DNA of 64,000 bases from the NCBI RefSeq assembly GCF_014932895.1, contig NZ_JACYOF010000006.1:1-64000 (forward strand), read 5' to 3'. Shown here one piece after another: positions 8,268 to 16,121 of this stretch. Every line of letters begins with the position of its first letter. Position 1 is the first letter of the stretch. The notes under the pieces were generated by a model. It was not told the origin of the DNA and ran no database searches. It saw only the letters and a list, made by a program, of their open reading frames with translations. Source of the DNA: Bacillus thuringiensis (GTDB lineage: Bacteria; Bacillota; Bacilli; Bacillales; Bacillaceae_G). Position numbers and translations under genes: made by a program.

Positions 8268-8336
8268 ATTCTTATAGACAGCTGTGGAGGGTGGGATTTT
8301 CGCTTTGGAGGCATTTCAAAACCTTAAGTTGATGGA
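8214..8336. repeat. Short IS231-ended MITE-like unit
   Basis: It begins CATTGCTATCAAGTTAA and ends near CTTAAGTTGATGG, with an internal CTCAAAACGAAAAAATGAGC segment that is also found in the 23406-23533 unit. The interior forms a long hairpin and there is no coding content. It supplies the left end of the composite element. Confidence 0.6.
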
Positions 8337-8834
8337 AAGGAGTTCTGGTGTGAACGTTACACTTCTTGGTTCGTCTAATATTAAAAACTTCGGATGATTC
8401 AGCAATGCAATGGCAATTCCCAATCGCTGTTTCATTCCCATAGAAAATTCCCCCGATTTTTTCCTGTCTGTATTCACTAGCTCCACAACACGCAATACCT
8501 CATCAATCCTTGATTTAAGCAACCCTAAAACAGTCGTACGAACCTGCAGATTTTCTCTTGCTGTTAAATTTTCATAAAGCGGAGGAGACTCAATTAAAGC
8601 ACCAATAGAATGTAAATCGTGCCGCGTCCATTTATGACCATCAAAATGAATCTCACCAGAAGTAGGCGTAAGCATGCCCGTTATCATTTTCAAAGTGGTC
8701 GATTTCCCTGCCCAATTAGGACCTAACAATCCATAAATTGAATGTTTCGGTACAGAAAGCGAAATATTTTGTACCACACTTTGCTTTCGAAATGTTGTGC
8801 AAAGATTTTTTGTTTCTAACATAATCTCATTCAT
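8316..8834 (-). pseudogene. ABC transporter ATPase (BcrA-like), 3'-truncated and Walker A-mutated
   Basis: 172 codons of a bacitracin/lantibiotic-type ABC ATPase. The ABC signature region GEFSMGMKQRLGIA and Walker B FLILDEP are present, but homology stops directly after Walker B, and the tail is read from the IS231-type end. In Walker A the third glycine is replaced: GPNWAGKST has Trp41 where the family has Gly. Family members are ~300 residues with a partner permease; none is here. It is best called a dead fragment. Confidence 0.8.
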
Positions 8835-8999
8835 TCTAAACTTCCTCTTCGTATATTATGAGTCTAGAATAAACGACAATTATAAGGATTCTATAAGGAA
8901 AATGAAAAAACATAGGAACAAAGAAAAAGCGCTTTTCTCACGTGATTTTAATCTATTTCTCATATGTTCTTCGTTTTCTATTGCTAAAATATATAAAGC
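8835..8999. other. Gene-free stretch between ABC fragment and DUF4179 relic
   Basis: AT-rich, with no ribosome site and no recognisable motif beyond the presumed promoter side of the ABC fragment. Confidence 0.4.
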
Positions 9000-9420
9000 T
9001 CCTACACTTTTTGAATGCAACTCCTCTCGCAAAGGTTGAAGGTAAGATTCGTAAATTCACTCTTAATATAAAAACATTAACGAGAGATAATCTGTATGCA
9101 TTAACAGTAGACCAAGTGACCTTTTCTTCACTTTCAACGAGGATTGATTTGACCTTTGATTATCCAAAAGAAATGGGAGCTAATGACAGTTGACCAGCGT
9201 TTGACTATACTGCGACGATGATAAGGGGCAAATCTACGAAGGAGGCAGCTTGCAAGTTGGTAGCACGGGACTTTTCGGACACCATATTGTTTTAGCTCTG
9301 CCACCAATGGATAATCCTCCAAAATCTTTAACAATTGAACCTACGTATCTTAGTGGTCAAAATGATACATTAAAAAATGGAGGTGCTGAAGATTTGAAAA
9401 TGACTGTGTTGCTACAATAA
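9000..9420 (+). pseudogene. Relic of a DUF4179/anti-sigma-like extracytoplasmic protein
   Basis: Two frames carry pieces that look like the C-terminal beta-rich domain of DUF4179-type membrane anti-sigma factors: one reads FTLNIKTLTRDNL then QVTFSSLSTRIDLTFD, and the next (from about 9240) reads GSLQVGSTGLFGH, LPPMDNPPKSLTIEP and MTVLLQ with a stop at 9420. Stops and frame changes separate them and no start is present. The family assignment is by pattern memory only. Confidence 0.45.
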
Positions 9421-9453
9421 TTGAAGGGTTTTGCTTGGTTTCTATGTCTATTG

Positions 9454-9481
9454 ACTACTAGTAAGTGACGTTATGTTAACT
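9454..9481 (+). other. dif-like site, type D2
   Basis: Left arm ACTACTAGTAA, spacer GTGACG, right arm TTATGTTAACT. The right arm is identical to those at 15257-15284 and 15930-15957. It lies inside the IS231 composite, ahead of the COG4705-type gene, without an obvious partner site, so it may mark an older cassette border captured by the composite. Confidence 0.55.
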
Positions 9482-9609
9482 TGACTTGTGTGGAAAAAAC
9501 ATCGCAGACTTCCTTAATGATAAACTTGGATTTGGATAGGTATCCTTATTTAAAGAGAGAGAAATAAAATTAAGTTGTGGGAAACCACTTTAAAGAAAGG
9601 AAATTATAT

Positions 9610-11124
9610 ATGCAAGAAAACCAAAATAAAATGAAAATTTCACTTAACAAAGTGCCACAAGTGACGATTTTCTTTTGGATCATCAAAGTTTTGTGTACAA
9701 CTGTTGGTGAAACATTTGCTGATTTCATCAATTTCAACATTGGACTTGGTTTAACTCTTACTACCATTATTATGGGAGTTGCATTTTTTATTGCATTGTT
9801 TTTTCAATTTAAAGCAAACAAATATGTTCCAGCCATTTACTGGGTAACGGTTGTTCTTATAAGCGTATTTGGTACACTGGTAACGGATAATTTGACAGAT
9901 AATATGGGCATACCACTTGAGGTTAGTACAGCTGTTTTCTCGGTGTTACTAGGACTGACTTTTCTATTTTGGTATATTAGTGAAAAAACACTATCGATCC
10001 ACTCGATTTTTACTAGAAAAAGAGAAGTTTTCTACTGGCTTACGATCCTTTTCACCTTTGCACTTGGAACAGCGGTCGGCGATTTATTTTCCGAACAACT
10101 TGGTTTTGGTTATCTTAACACAGGAATAGGCGTTGTTATTATTATTACTCTTGTGTTCTTAGCTTATAAATTTTTGAAACTTGATGGAGTATTAGCTTTC
10201 TGGATTTCGTATATTTTAACTCGTCCGCTTGGAGCGTCACTTGGAGATTACCTATCTCAACCAAAAGTAAATGGCGGATTAGGACTCGGGACAACCGTTA
10301 CGAGTGTGATTTTTCTGATCGCTATTTTAGCAATCATCGTTTTCCTTGCCGTTTCAAAAATTGATACAAATGCTAAAAGTGATATAGCAGAAACAAACCA
10401 AAGTAATACAAATAAGAAACATGTGCTAACACAAACGATTGTTGTACTCGTAATTTTCTTAGTTGTTGGTATAGGTGGTTATAACTGGCGCAGTAATAAT
10501 ATTGCATCAAAAGGTGCTGCAGAGCAAGCTACATTAGCAGGGCAATTAAACGATTTTGTTAAAATTGAAAATGATATGCTAAACGCTGTAAATAAAAATG
10601 ACTTTGCTTCAGCTAAAAAAGGCGCTGATAATTTGGAACATCAGTGGGATACACAAGAACCTAAGCTTCGAAAAATTGATAGCACTACATGGACAAAAAT
10701 TGATGGAACAATTGACTCTGTGCTAGCAGCGGTTCGTTCTTCAAAACCTGATGTTAATCAAAGCAAAACAGCACTTACTAATTCACTTAGTGTCTTAAAA
10801 GGGGCAAATAAATCAACATCAAAATCTAGTACCTCACAAACTACATTATCTGGACAGTTAAACGATTTTGCAAAAATCGAAAATGATATACTAAACGCTG
10901 TAAACAAAAATGACTTTGCTTCAGCTAAAAAAGGGGCAAATGAATTAGAACATCAATGGGACACACAGGAACCTAAGCTTCGAAAAATCGATGGCGCTAC
11001 ATGGACGAAAATTGATGGAACAATTGATGTTGTATTAGCAGCAGCTCGTTCATCGAATCCTGATGTAAACAAGTGTAAAACAGCACTTAACAATTCACTT
11101 AGTACCATAAACGCAGCAAACTAA
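9610..11124 (+). CDS. COG4705-type multi-spanning membrane protein with duplicated C-terminal repeat
   Basis: A 504-residue protein. Residues ~10-270 hold about eight membrane helices in repeated units with the signature VGETFADF and related motifs (GTAVGDLFSEQLGFG, GASLGDYLSQP), as in COG4705 membrane proteins of unknown function. After a linker and one more helix (~280-300), the extracytoplasmic tail carries two near-identical ~75-residue units (LAGQLNDFVKIENDMLNAVN and LSGQLNDFAKIENDILNAVN). ATG 9610 is chosen because AAAGG lies at good spacing; an upstream GTG at 9577 has no ribosome site. It ends at a terminator at 11132. Confidence 0.75.
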   Translation: MQENQNKMKISLNKVPQVTIFFWIIKVLCTTVGETFADFINFNIGLGLTLTTIIMGVAFFIALFFQFKANKYVPAIYWVTVVLISVFGTLVTDNLTDNMGIPLEVSTAVFSVLLGLTFLFWYISEKTLSIHSIFTRKREVFYWLTILFTFALGTAVGDLFSEQLGFGYLNTGIGVVIIITLVFLAYKFLKLDGVLAFWISYILTRPLGASLGDYLSQPKVNGGLGLGTTVTSVIFLIAILAIIVFLAVSKIDTNAKSDIAETNQSNTNKKHVLTQTIVVLVIFLVVGIGGYNWRSNNIASKGAAEQATLAGQLNDFVKIENDMLNAVNKNDFASAKKGADNLEHQWDTQEPKLRKIDSTTWTKIDGTIDSVLAAVRSSKPDVNQSKTALTNSLSVLKGANKSTSKSSTSQTTLSGQLNDFAKIENDILNAVNKNDFASAKKGANELEHQWDTQEPKLRKIDGATWTKIDGTIDVVLAAARSSNPDVNKCKTALNNSLSTINAAN

Positions 11125-11131
11125 TAATAAT

Positions 11132-11164
11132 CTTAGGAATCGCCAATCGCGGTTCCTTTTTAAA
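11132..11164 (+). terminator. Terminator of the COG4705-type gene
   Basis: An AGGAATCGC/GCGGTTCCT-type stem with a short loop is followed by TTTTTAA just after the stop codon. Confidence 0.65.
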
Positions 11165-11339
11165 TGGAACTCTTATTAAACTGCCTCGTTTTCTTAAGTA
11201 CATTTCTTCACAATTTTCACGATACAATTAAAAATGTTATTCCACAATCGGGCGCTTTAATTGGTGCGAAATGTTCCTGGCTCAAATGAAATGTGGTCAC
11301 ACAATTTCGGTAAAGGTCAGGCAGTTTTAGATTTCTAAA

Positions 11340-11750
11340 GTTGAAGGGTTATGTCGAGGAGTCGAATGAGGAGGTAACGTTCTGAAAGGCTCCCCCTGCG
11401 TCGAATAGCACGCTGTTTAGTAAGGAAAAGCGTGTTATAAGCTCGGCTAATAGGCGTGAGAATTTACCGTAACAGTCCAGCTGACGAAAGCCTACCCGAT
11501 GGGGTGGTGTAAATCATGGTGCTTGGGTTGAACAGATATGGTGAGAATGCAATGAAATATAATAAGAAACTGTATTGCTGACAAACTTCTGAATGTACGG
11601 GTCTAGACGCGCATTATATAGAAATGTATTTACTACTAAATGTAGGGTTAGCTGTGGATGAGTAAGAATCAATTATATAAAAATCCATCTTGTGTTACAG
11701 GCACATGCAATGCTAACAGGCCCATAGGAAGCACCTAAGTTTGTTCCATA
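11340..11750 (+). ncRNA. Group II intron 5' fragment (domain I region), no reverse transcriptase
   Basis: A GC-richer, ORF-free stretch with blocks that resemble domain I of bacterial group II introns (AGGAGGTAACGTTCTGAAAGG, CAGTCCAGCTGACGAAAGCC, GGTTGAACAGATATGGTGAG). It is cut off on the right by the Tn4430-like motif and IS231 at about 11753. No intron-encoded protein or domain V is seen, so it cannot splice by itself. The assignment rests on recognition of sequence style, not on a computed model. Confidence 0.45.
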
Positions 11751-11763
11751 AGGGGTACCGCCA

Positions 11764-13408
11764 CATCGCTATCAAGCTAAGGTTTTACACTATCCATAAA
11801 GCAAAAAAGACGTTATCCTTTCTGTAGAATTATAGGAAAGGATGGCGTTTTTTATGGATTTTTCAATTCTTGACGAACTTCAACCGATTGCTGAAGAATT
11901 ACAACGACATATGTCTCCTCATGTTCTAGAACACCTAGCTAAAGAAAAAGGATTCGTTCAGCGAAAGAGTAAATATCAAGCACAGGAGTTAGTTGCTTTA
12001 TGTGTATGGCTTAGTCAACAGGTCGCAAGTACATCACTCACACAATTATGTAGCTGTCTTGAAGTATCTACAGGTGTTCTTATTAGTACTGAAGGACTTA
12101 ACCAACGATTTAATGCTTCCGCAGTACAATTTCTTGAACAAGTTTTAGCTAACCTTCTAACTCAAAGAATTCATTTAACAAAAGAAATAATTCATCAATA
12201 TACCACAATCTTTAAGAGCATTCGGATTCTAGATTCTACAACATTTCAGCTTCCAGATAAGTTTTCTTCACATTATCAAGGTTCAGGTGGAAGTAGCCAT
12301 ACGGCAGGAGTTAAAATTCAATTGGAGTATGACCTATTGAGTGGAAAGTTCTTGCACGTTTATGTAGGAGAAGGAAGAGAAAATGATAAAACCTTTGGTT
12401 CAACAAGCCTACAAACCATTCGACCAAAAGACTTGTATATAAGAGATTTAGGCTATTTCGACTTACATGACTTACAGAAGATCCATGATAAAGGAGCTTA
12501 CTATATCTCACGTTTGAAATTAAATTCTCGAATCTATCGTAAGAATGATAAGCCAGAGTATTTTCGAAATGGGGCCGTGAAGAAAGGATCACTCTATATT
12601 CAGTTAGATATGGAAGAACTCATGAATCAATTGTCCCCTGGTCAAACAATGGAAATTTCAGAGGCATACATTGGACAGTATCAAAAATTATCAGCTCGTG
12701 TTATTATTCATCGATTAAAAAAGGAACAAACAGAGAAAAGGTTGAAGGAACAAGCCAAAAAAGAAAAGAAGAAAGGTATTACCTACAAAGAACGAAGTAA
12801 GCGGTTGAGTGGGATCAATGTGTATATTACGAATCTTCCTGCAGAAAATATTCCAATGGAACATATCCATGACTTGTATTCATTACGCTGGCAAATTGAA
12901 ATTTTGTTCAAAACATGGAAATCTTTCTTTCAAATTCACAAGTGCAAAGAAATCAAGAAAGAACGCTTAGAATGCCATTTATATGGTCAACTCATTAGCA
13001 TTTTACTCTGTTCATCGGTGATGTTTAAAATGCGTCAGTTACTCTTAGATAAGAAAAAGAAAGAGTTAAGTGAGTACAAATCTATTTATATGATAAAGAA
13101 TTATTATCTATTGTTTTACCATGGATTAAAAAAGGATATCCAAGAATTATTAAAAGTTTTTCTGCGTTTATTTTATCTTTTAGAGAAAAATGGACGGAAA
13201 TCTCACCGTTACGAAAAGAAAACAGTCTTTGATATCCTAGGCGTTATGTATGATTGTACGTTGTCACAGAGTTTCAAAGTTGCATAATATTTTTCAAAAC
13301 ACCTATTTGATAGGTTTATTTGTTATGCACATTTTTAGTGTAGTCGTATAAATTTTTAAAAAATACACTCACATATACCCTCTTGGTACCCCTAGCTTGA
13401 TGGCGATG
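11764..13408 (+). mobile_element. Intact IS231 insertion sequence (IS4 family)
   Basis: 1645 bp, the normal IS231 size. The ends CATCGCTATCAAGCTAA (11764) and, in inverse, TTGATGGCGATG (13408) are imperfect inverted repeats. The leader hairpin at about 11811-11848 pairs GTTATCCTTTCTGTAGAAT with the sequence just before the transposase start, as in other IS231 copies, where it limits read-through expression. The left flank is GGGTACCGCCA, the start of a Tn4430-like end, a known IS231 hotspot. The right flank is the MFS gene. Confidence 0.9.
11854..13287 (+). CDS. IS231 transposase (IS4 family, DDE)
   Basis: A 477-residue transposase, full length for IS231 (about 478). The DDE residues are present: first Asp in RILDSTTFQLPD (~127), second Asp in YIRDLGYFDL, Glu in the YREK-type signature (Y, R, E and K of YSLRWQIEILFKTWKS). 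ATG 11854 is preferred because the conserved N-terminus of the family begins here; ATG 11842 would add four residues. It probably mobilises the composite in which it lies. Confidence 0.92.
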   Translation: MDFSILDELQPIAEELQRHMSPHVLEHLAKEKGFVQRKSKYQAQELVALCVWLSQQVASTSLTQLCSCLEVSTGVLISTEGLNQRFNASAVQFLEQVLANLLTQRIHLTKEIIHQYTTIFKSIRILDSTTFQLPDKFSSHYQGSGGSSHTAGVKIQLEYDLLSGKFLHVYVGEGRENDKTFGSTSLQTIRPKDLYIRDLGYFDLHDLQKIHDKGAYYISRLKLNSRIYRKNDKPEYFRNGAVKKGSLYIQLDMEELMNQLSPGQTMEISEAYIGQYQKLSARVIIHRLKKEQTEKRLKEQAKKEKKKGITYKERSKRLSGINVYITNLPAENIPMEHIHDLYSLRWQIEILFKTWKSFFQIHKCKEIKKERLECHLYGQLISILLCSSVMFKMRQLLLDKKKKELSEYKSIYMIKNYYLLFYHGLKKDIQELLKVFLRLFYLLEKNGRKSHRYEKKTVFDILGVMYDCTLSQSFKVA

Positions 13409-13419
13409 GGGTGGCCTCA
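13409..13419. repeat. 11-bp target-site duplication (right copy)
   Basis: GGGTGGCCTCA, identical to 8203-8213. Its reading as V-A-S continues the MFS gene. Confidence 0.9.
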
Positions 13420-13947
13420 GCAATTATTTTTATCACCCCTCCCTATTTCCTACAAGCATTTACGCAATTAACTCCTTGGCAAACAGGATTTGCTTTATTA
13501 TCAGCCCCGCTCGGTTTAGTAATATTTTCGCGAATAGCAGGAAAATATATGGAACATTTTGGGCCAAAATTACTTATGAAAATAGGTCTATGTGTTATGT
13601 TCATAGCATTTGTTGGATTAAGCTTTATCCAAGCCCATTGGTCACCATATATAATGGTGAGTTTATTGCTTCTATATGGGATTGGAGGAGGAATTTTTCA
13701 GCCAGCTAATATTGCATCAGTTATGGCATCTGTACCTAAAGAAAAACAAGGTACAATTGGAGCTGTACAACGTATGTTACAAAACGTTGCCATTGCATTT
13801 GGTGCTGCAGTTGCCGCGACATTTATGAGTTCACAAGGCAACATGGAAACAGATGGATTTATTCAAGCATTCCGATATTCATGGTACATTGCTGGAGGAT
13901 TACTATTATTTAATCTTTTATGTTTTTTAGGCTATCGAAAATCTTAA
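13411..13947 (+). pseudogene. MFS drug exporter, 3' part of the gene split at 8213
   Basis: The remaining 175 codons of the DHA2-type exporter (five or so helices: LTPWQTGFALLSAPLG, LYGIGGGIFQPANIASVMASVP, and a last helix before GYRKS). It has no start of its own beyond frame-internal codons. It is unlikely to be translated usefully unless the insertion provides an outward promoter. A terminator follows at 13975. Confidence 0.9.
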
Positions 13948-13974
13948 AATGACCAAATATAATTTCTAACAATT

Positions 13975-14012
13975 AAAAGCCGAATTTATCCCAAGATAAA
14001 TTCGGCTTATTT
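13975..14012 (+). terminator. Terminator of the split MFS gene
   Basis: AAGCCGAATTTATC, a 4-base loop and its complement, then TTATTTTTT. Confidence 0.85.
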
Positions 14013-14038
14013 TTTCCGTCTTGGTGAACAATTAATTA

Positions 14039-14058
14039 CTTAAGTTGATGGTGATGGG
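14039..14058. repeat. Solo IS231-type terminal repeat
   Basis: CTTAAGTTGATGGTGATGGG resembles the right ends at 13391-13408 and 8321-8336. No other IS231 sequence is next to it. Confidence 0.5.
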
Positions 14059-14114
14059 GTAATGGGCCTAAATCGTAAAAGGCTATTCCATCACCTCTTC
14101 AAAGCGTGACTAAA

Positions 14115-14146
14115 ACAAGGACAAACCAGTTTAGGTTTGTCCTTGT
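14115..14146 (-). terminator. Terminator of the ASCH/membrane protein operon
   Basis: ACAAGGACAAACC, a short loop and its complement form a perfect stem downstream of the minus-strand operon 15017-14208. Confidence 0.75.
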
Positions 14147-14207
14147 TCCATGCCGCCCAGCGAATCTAAACGGCAATCAAACAAAGCCGCTATTCGCCCT
14201 AGATCTA

Positions 14208-14654
14208 TCAACCCTGCCACAACGCAGGCTTTGTCACCATGAACCATAACATCGCCATTAAAAGAACAATGTAAATCCAAACAGAACGCCGCAACAATTG
14301 AATCAAGACGTCCTTGTCTTGGCCCGTTTCGCTGAATTTCCGAATGGTCGGCGAAAAGGCGCGGGCTAGGAAAAATAATGAACTCGCCATAAGAATAAGG
14401 GTCATCAATATCCAAGGAGTCTTCCAAGTCCAAGGGCCCGTCAGTACAAGCAGAACCCCGGATGCAACCAGCACATGCCCGGCATGCTTGGCCAGTCTGA
14501 CCGAAAATCGGAATACATCTAGATAAGCCTGCTGTGTTTGGGCTTCTGAAGCCTGCAGTTTTTTAATGAACGGAATCAATACAAAAAACGGACCGATGGA
14601 TAAAATTACACTGAAAATATGTACATACAAAAGCAGTCGATACAACATGTCCAT
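14208..14654 (-). CDS. Four-helix membrane protein (DUF2269-like)
   Basis: 148 residues with four membrane helices (LLYVHIFSVILSIGPFFVLIPF at the start, then HVLVASGVLLVLTG, ILMTLILMASSLFF and WIYIVLLMAMLWFMV). The HIFSVILSIGPFF start is typical of DUF2269-type proteins, whose function is unknown. It follows the ASCH gene by 12 nt, probably in one transcript. Base composition is clearly more GC-rich than the neighbours (with AAACTGC, GGCCCG-type codons), suggesting acquisition from a less AT-rich Firmicute. Confidence 0.7.
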   Translation of the reverse strand: MDMLYRLLLYVHIFSVILSIGPFFVLIPFIKKLQASEAQTQQAYLDVFRFSVRLAKHAGHVLVASGVLLVLTGPWTWKTPWILMTLILMASSLFFLARAFSPTIRKFSETGQDKDVLIQLLRRSVWIYIVLLMAMLWFMVTKPALWQG

Positions 14655-14666
14655 CCTTATATCACA

Positions 14667-15017
14667 TTAACCTTCGATGGGACGGAATTCATGAACCCAA
14701 ACTCTCATATTTGGTAGCCAAGGCATGCCAGGATGAAGAGACAGGATAGATTGCTTATATTCCTCTACATTCGCGTAACCTTCTTGACGGGCATGCTCAT
14801 CAGTCAATTCGCCAAGTGACTGCGAATAGACTTTTTCCACAACATACCGATGACCTTGAAGCTCCATCACTTCCCCGACATCTGCATATCTCCCGTTGCG
14901 GCGAGTAGCTGTTTTCTGTCCTTCAAGCACTTTTTCAATGTCCTCCTGAATCGTGATAAGACGTTCAATTGTACATGTTTTTGGCGGTAAAGCGTTTGTT
15001 TCATTTTGGCTTGTCAT
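14667..15017 (-). CDS. ASCH-domain (YqfB-like) protein
   Basis: A 116-residue ASCH domain: the KTATRRNGRYADVGEVMELQG segment gives the domain's basic/Gly-rich core, followed by VEKVYSQSLGELTDEHARQEGY. ASCH proteins are PUA-like small RNA-binding or nucleoside-hydrolysing proteins (YqfB cleaves acetylcytidine in E. coli); the role here is not known. ATG 15017 is chosen because AAGGAGAG lies 11 nt before it. It is first in a two-gene unit of raised GC content with the membrane protein, and lies just inside the right cassette arm. Confidence 0.75.
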   Translation of the reverse strand: MTSQNETNALPPKTCTIERLITIQEDIEKVLEGQKTATRRNGRYADVGEVMELQGHRYVVEKVYSQSLGELTDEHARQEGYANVEEYKQSILSLHPGMPWLPNMRVWVHEFRPIEG

Positions 15018-15119
15018 CTGGGTCACTCTCCTTTTTTCATTTAAGCATAACCCCACTTTATCATAAAAAAAAATTATTCTATATAGTAAATTTCTACTTA
15101 ATAGGGATAACAAACTTTT

Positions 15120-15250
15120 ATACAATTTTTCGGATAATCCAGTAACAAACGAGAACCCTAAAATCATTTCAGGATAGGAATGTATAGAAAAATGCATAGA
15201 CCCATAGAACAAAAAAGGAGGTTCCCTTATGAGAGTAAGGATTCTCCTTT
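15120..15250 (+). repeat. Border repeat shared (inverted) with 2391-2530, with hairpin
   Basis: It carries the same blocks as the left-arm repeat (AATCCAGTAACAAACGAG, AGGATAGGAATGTATA), then an AGGAG/CTCCT hairpin and CTTGCTACTAATAAT, leading into the D2-type dif-like site at 15257. Its order and spacing mirror the left arm. Confidence 0.6.
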
Positions 15251-15256
15251 TTCTTG

Positions 15257-15284
15257 CTACTAATAATGAGACGTTATGTTAACT
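15257..15284 (+). other. dif-like site, type D2
   Basis: Left arm CTACTAATAAT, spacer GAGACG, right arm TTATGTTAACT. The right arm differs from E. coli dif's XerD half (TTATGTTAAAT) at one base. It opens the unit that holds the VOC gene. Confidence 0.65.
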
Positions 15285-15347
15285 ATTTATGAATATCTTA
15301 TACATGATTCCATACGATTCGCTATTTTACTTTTCTTTCTTATACTT

Positions 15348-15701
15348 TTATTTTTTTTGAATAAGACCAAACCCAATACCTGTAGGATCTGTTAAGTATG
15401 CAAGATAAAATTCATCAAACTCCATCTTCTCCCTTACCACTATTGCGCCATTATCTTTTGCTTTAGAGATTGAATCATCTATAGAATCAACTTCTATTTG
15501 AATCCGTGTTCCATGTGGATAATCATGAGATCCTTTACTTATTCCACCGTCAATTCCAGTTCTATTGGTACCTTTTTCCTTCAAAACAGACCAATAGTCC
15601 CATTGTGGTTCTGAAAATTTCCATCCAAATACCTTAGAGTAAAATTTTGTTGCTTTTTCTGGTTCCTGACTACTTAATTCAAATCCAATAACTTTCCCCA
15701 T
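15348..15701 (-). CDS. VOC-family (glyoxalase/bleomycin-resistance-like) protein
   Basis: A 117-residue single VOC module: GKVIGFELSSQEPEKATKFYSKVFGW is the classic first beta-alpha-beta unit, and LTDPTGIGFGLIQ the closing strand. Start at 15701, with GAGGGG upstream. These proteins act as metal-dependent dioxygenases, isomerases, thiol transferases or as binding proteins giving resistance; the substrate is unknown. It is the only gene between dif-like sites at 15257 and 15845 and is transcribed against the site direction. Confidence 0.85.
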   Translation of the reverse strand: MGKVIGFELSSQEPEKATKFYSKVFGWKFSEPQWDYWSVLKEKGTNRTGIDGGISKGSHDYPHGTRIQIEVDSIDDSISKAKDNGAIVVREKMEFDEFYLAYLTDPTGIGFGLIQKK

Positions 15702-15844
15702 TTTGAATCCCCTCTTTCGAAAAGTATAAGTCTCCATTACAATAATTTTACATTCCCCTAAAAAAACCTTTTCTTACATAAAGTACATCTTTATTTCAAA
15801 CCAACAGATAAAAAAACTCTCTCCAAATGAGGGTAATTCCAATA

Positions 15845-15957
15845 ACCTCCAATAACCATAATTACGTGAACATGAATACCCTCCAGATTGCTTGCTGGAG
15901 GGATTTTTATAGACTCCTAGATACATTGAATCCCGATAATGAGACGTTATGTTAACT
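15845..15957 (+). other. Cassette border: D1 site, terminator, D2 site
   Basis: The D1 site 15845-15872 has arms ACCTCCAATAA and TTACGTGAACA with spacer CCATAA. The terminator hairpin 15879-15902 is CCCTCCAG paired with CTGGAGGG, then ATTTTTAT. The D2 site 15930-15957 has arms ATCCCGATAAT and TTATGTTAACT with spacer GAGACG. Almost the same arrangement and spacing recurs at 16562-16675, including the sequence ATACATTGAATCC before the D2 site. Confidence 0.65.
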
Positions 15958-16121
15958 TCATATGAATTGGTTATACATCGTTATTCTCTCGTTTCTCACT
16001 CTATTCTATTTAGTTACATATCAAGTATGTTTATATCATATATTGATACAAGTAATCATATATAGATTAATACTTTAAGTAGTACAGCACTCTATTATAA
16101 TGAGAAAGGAACATCAGATTT

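Larger units (their letters stand above)
8214..13408. mobile_element. IS231-ended composite element (tMIC-like) with passenger genes
   Basis: The element is bounded by an IS231-type end at 8214 (CATTGCTATCAAGTTAA) and the outer right end of an intact IS231 at 13408, with an 11-bp duplication of GGGTGGCCTCA outside. It carries a truncated ABC ATPase, a DUF4179-like relic, a COG4705-type membrane protein gene, a group II intron piece and IS231 itself. This fits the modular IS231-MIC231 cassettes described for the B. cereus group, in which passenger genes move between IS231 ends. The transposase is inside, so the unit may be self-mobile. Confidence 0.8.

Noticed and set aside
12311-12592. 93-codon antisense frame within the IS231 transposase
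   Set aside because: Shadow of the coding strand; no independent support.
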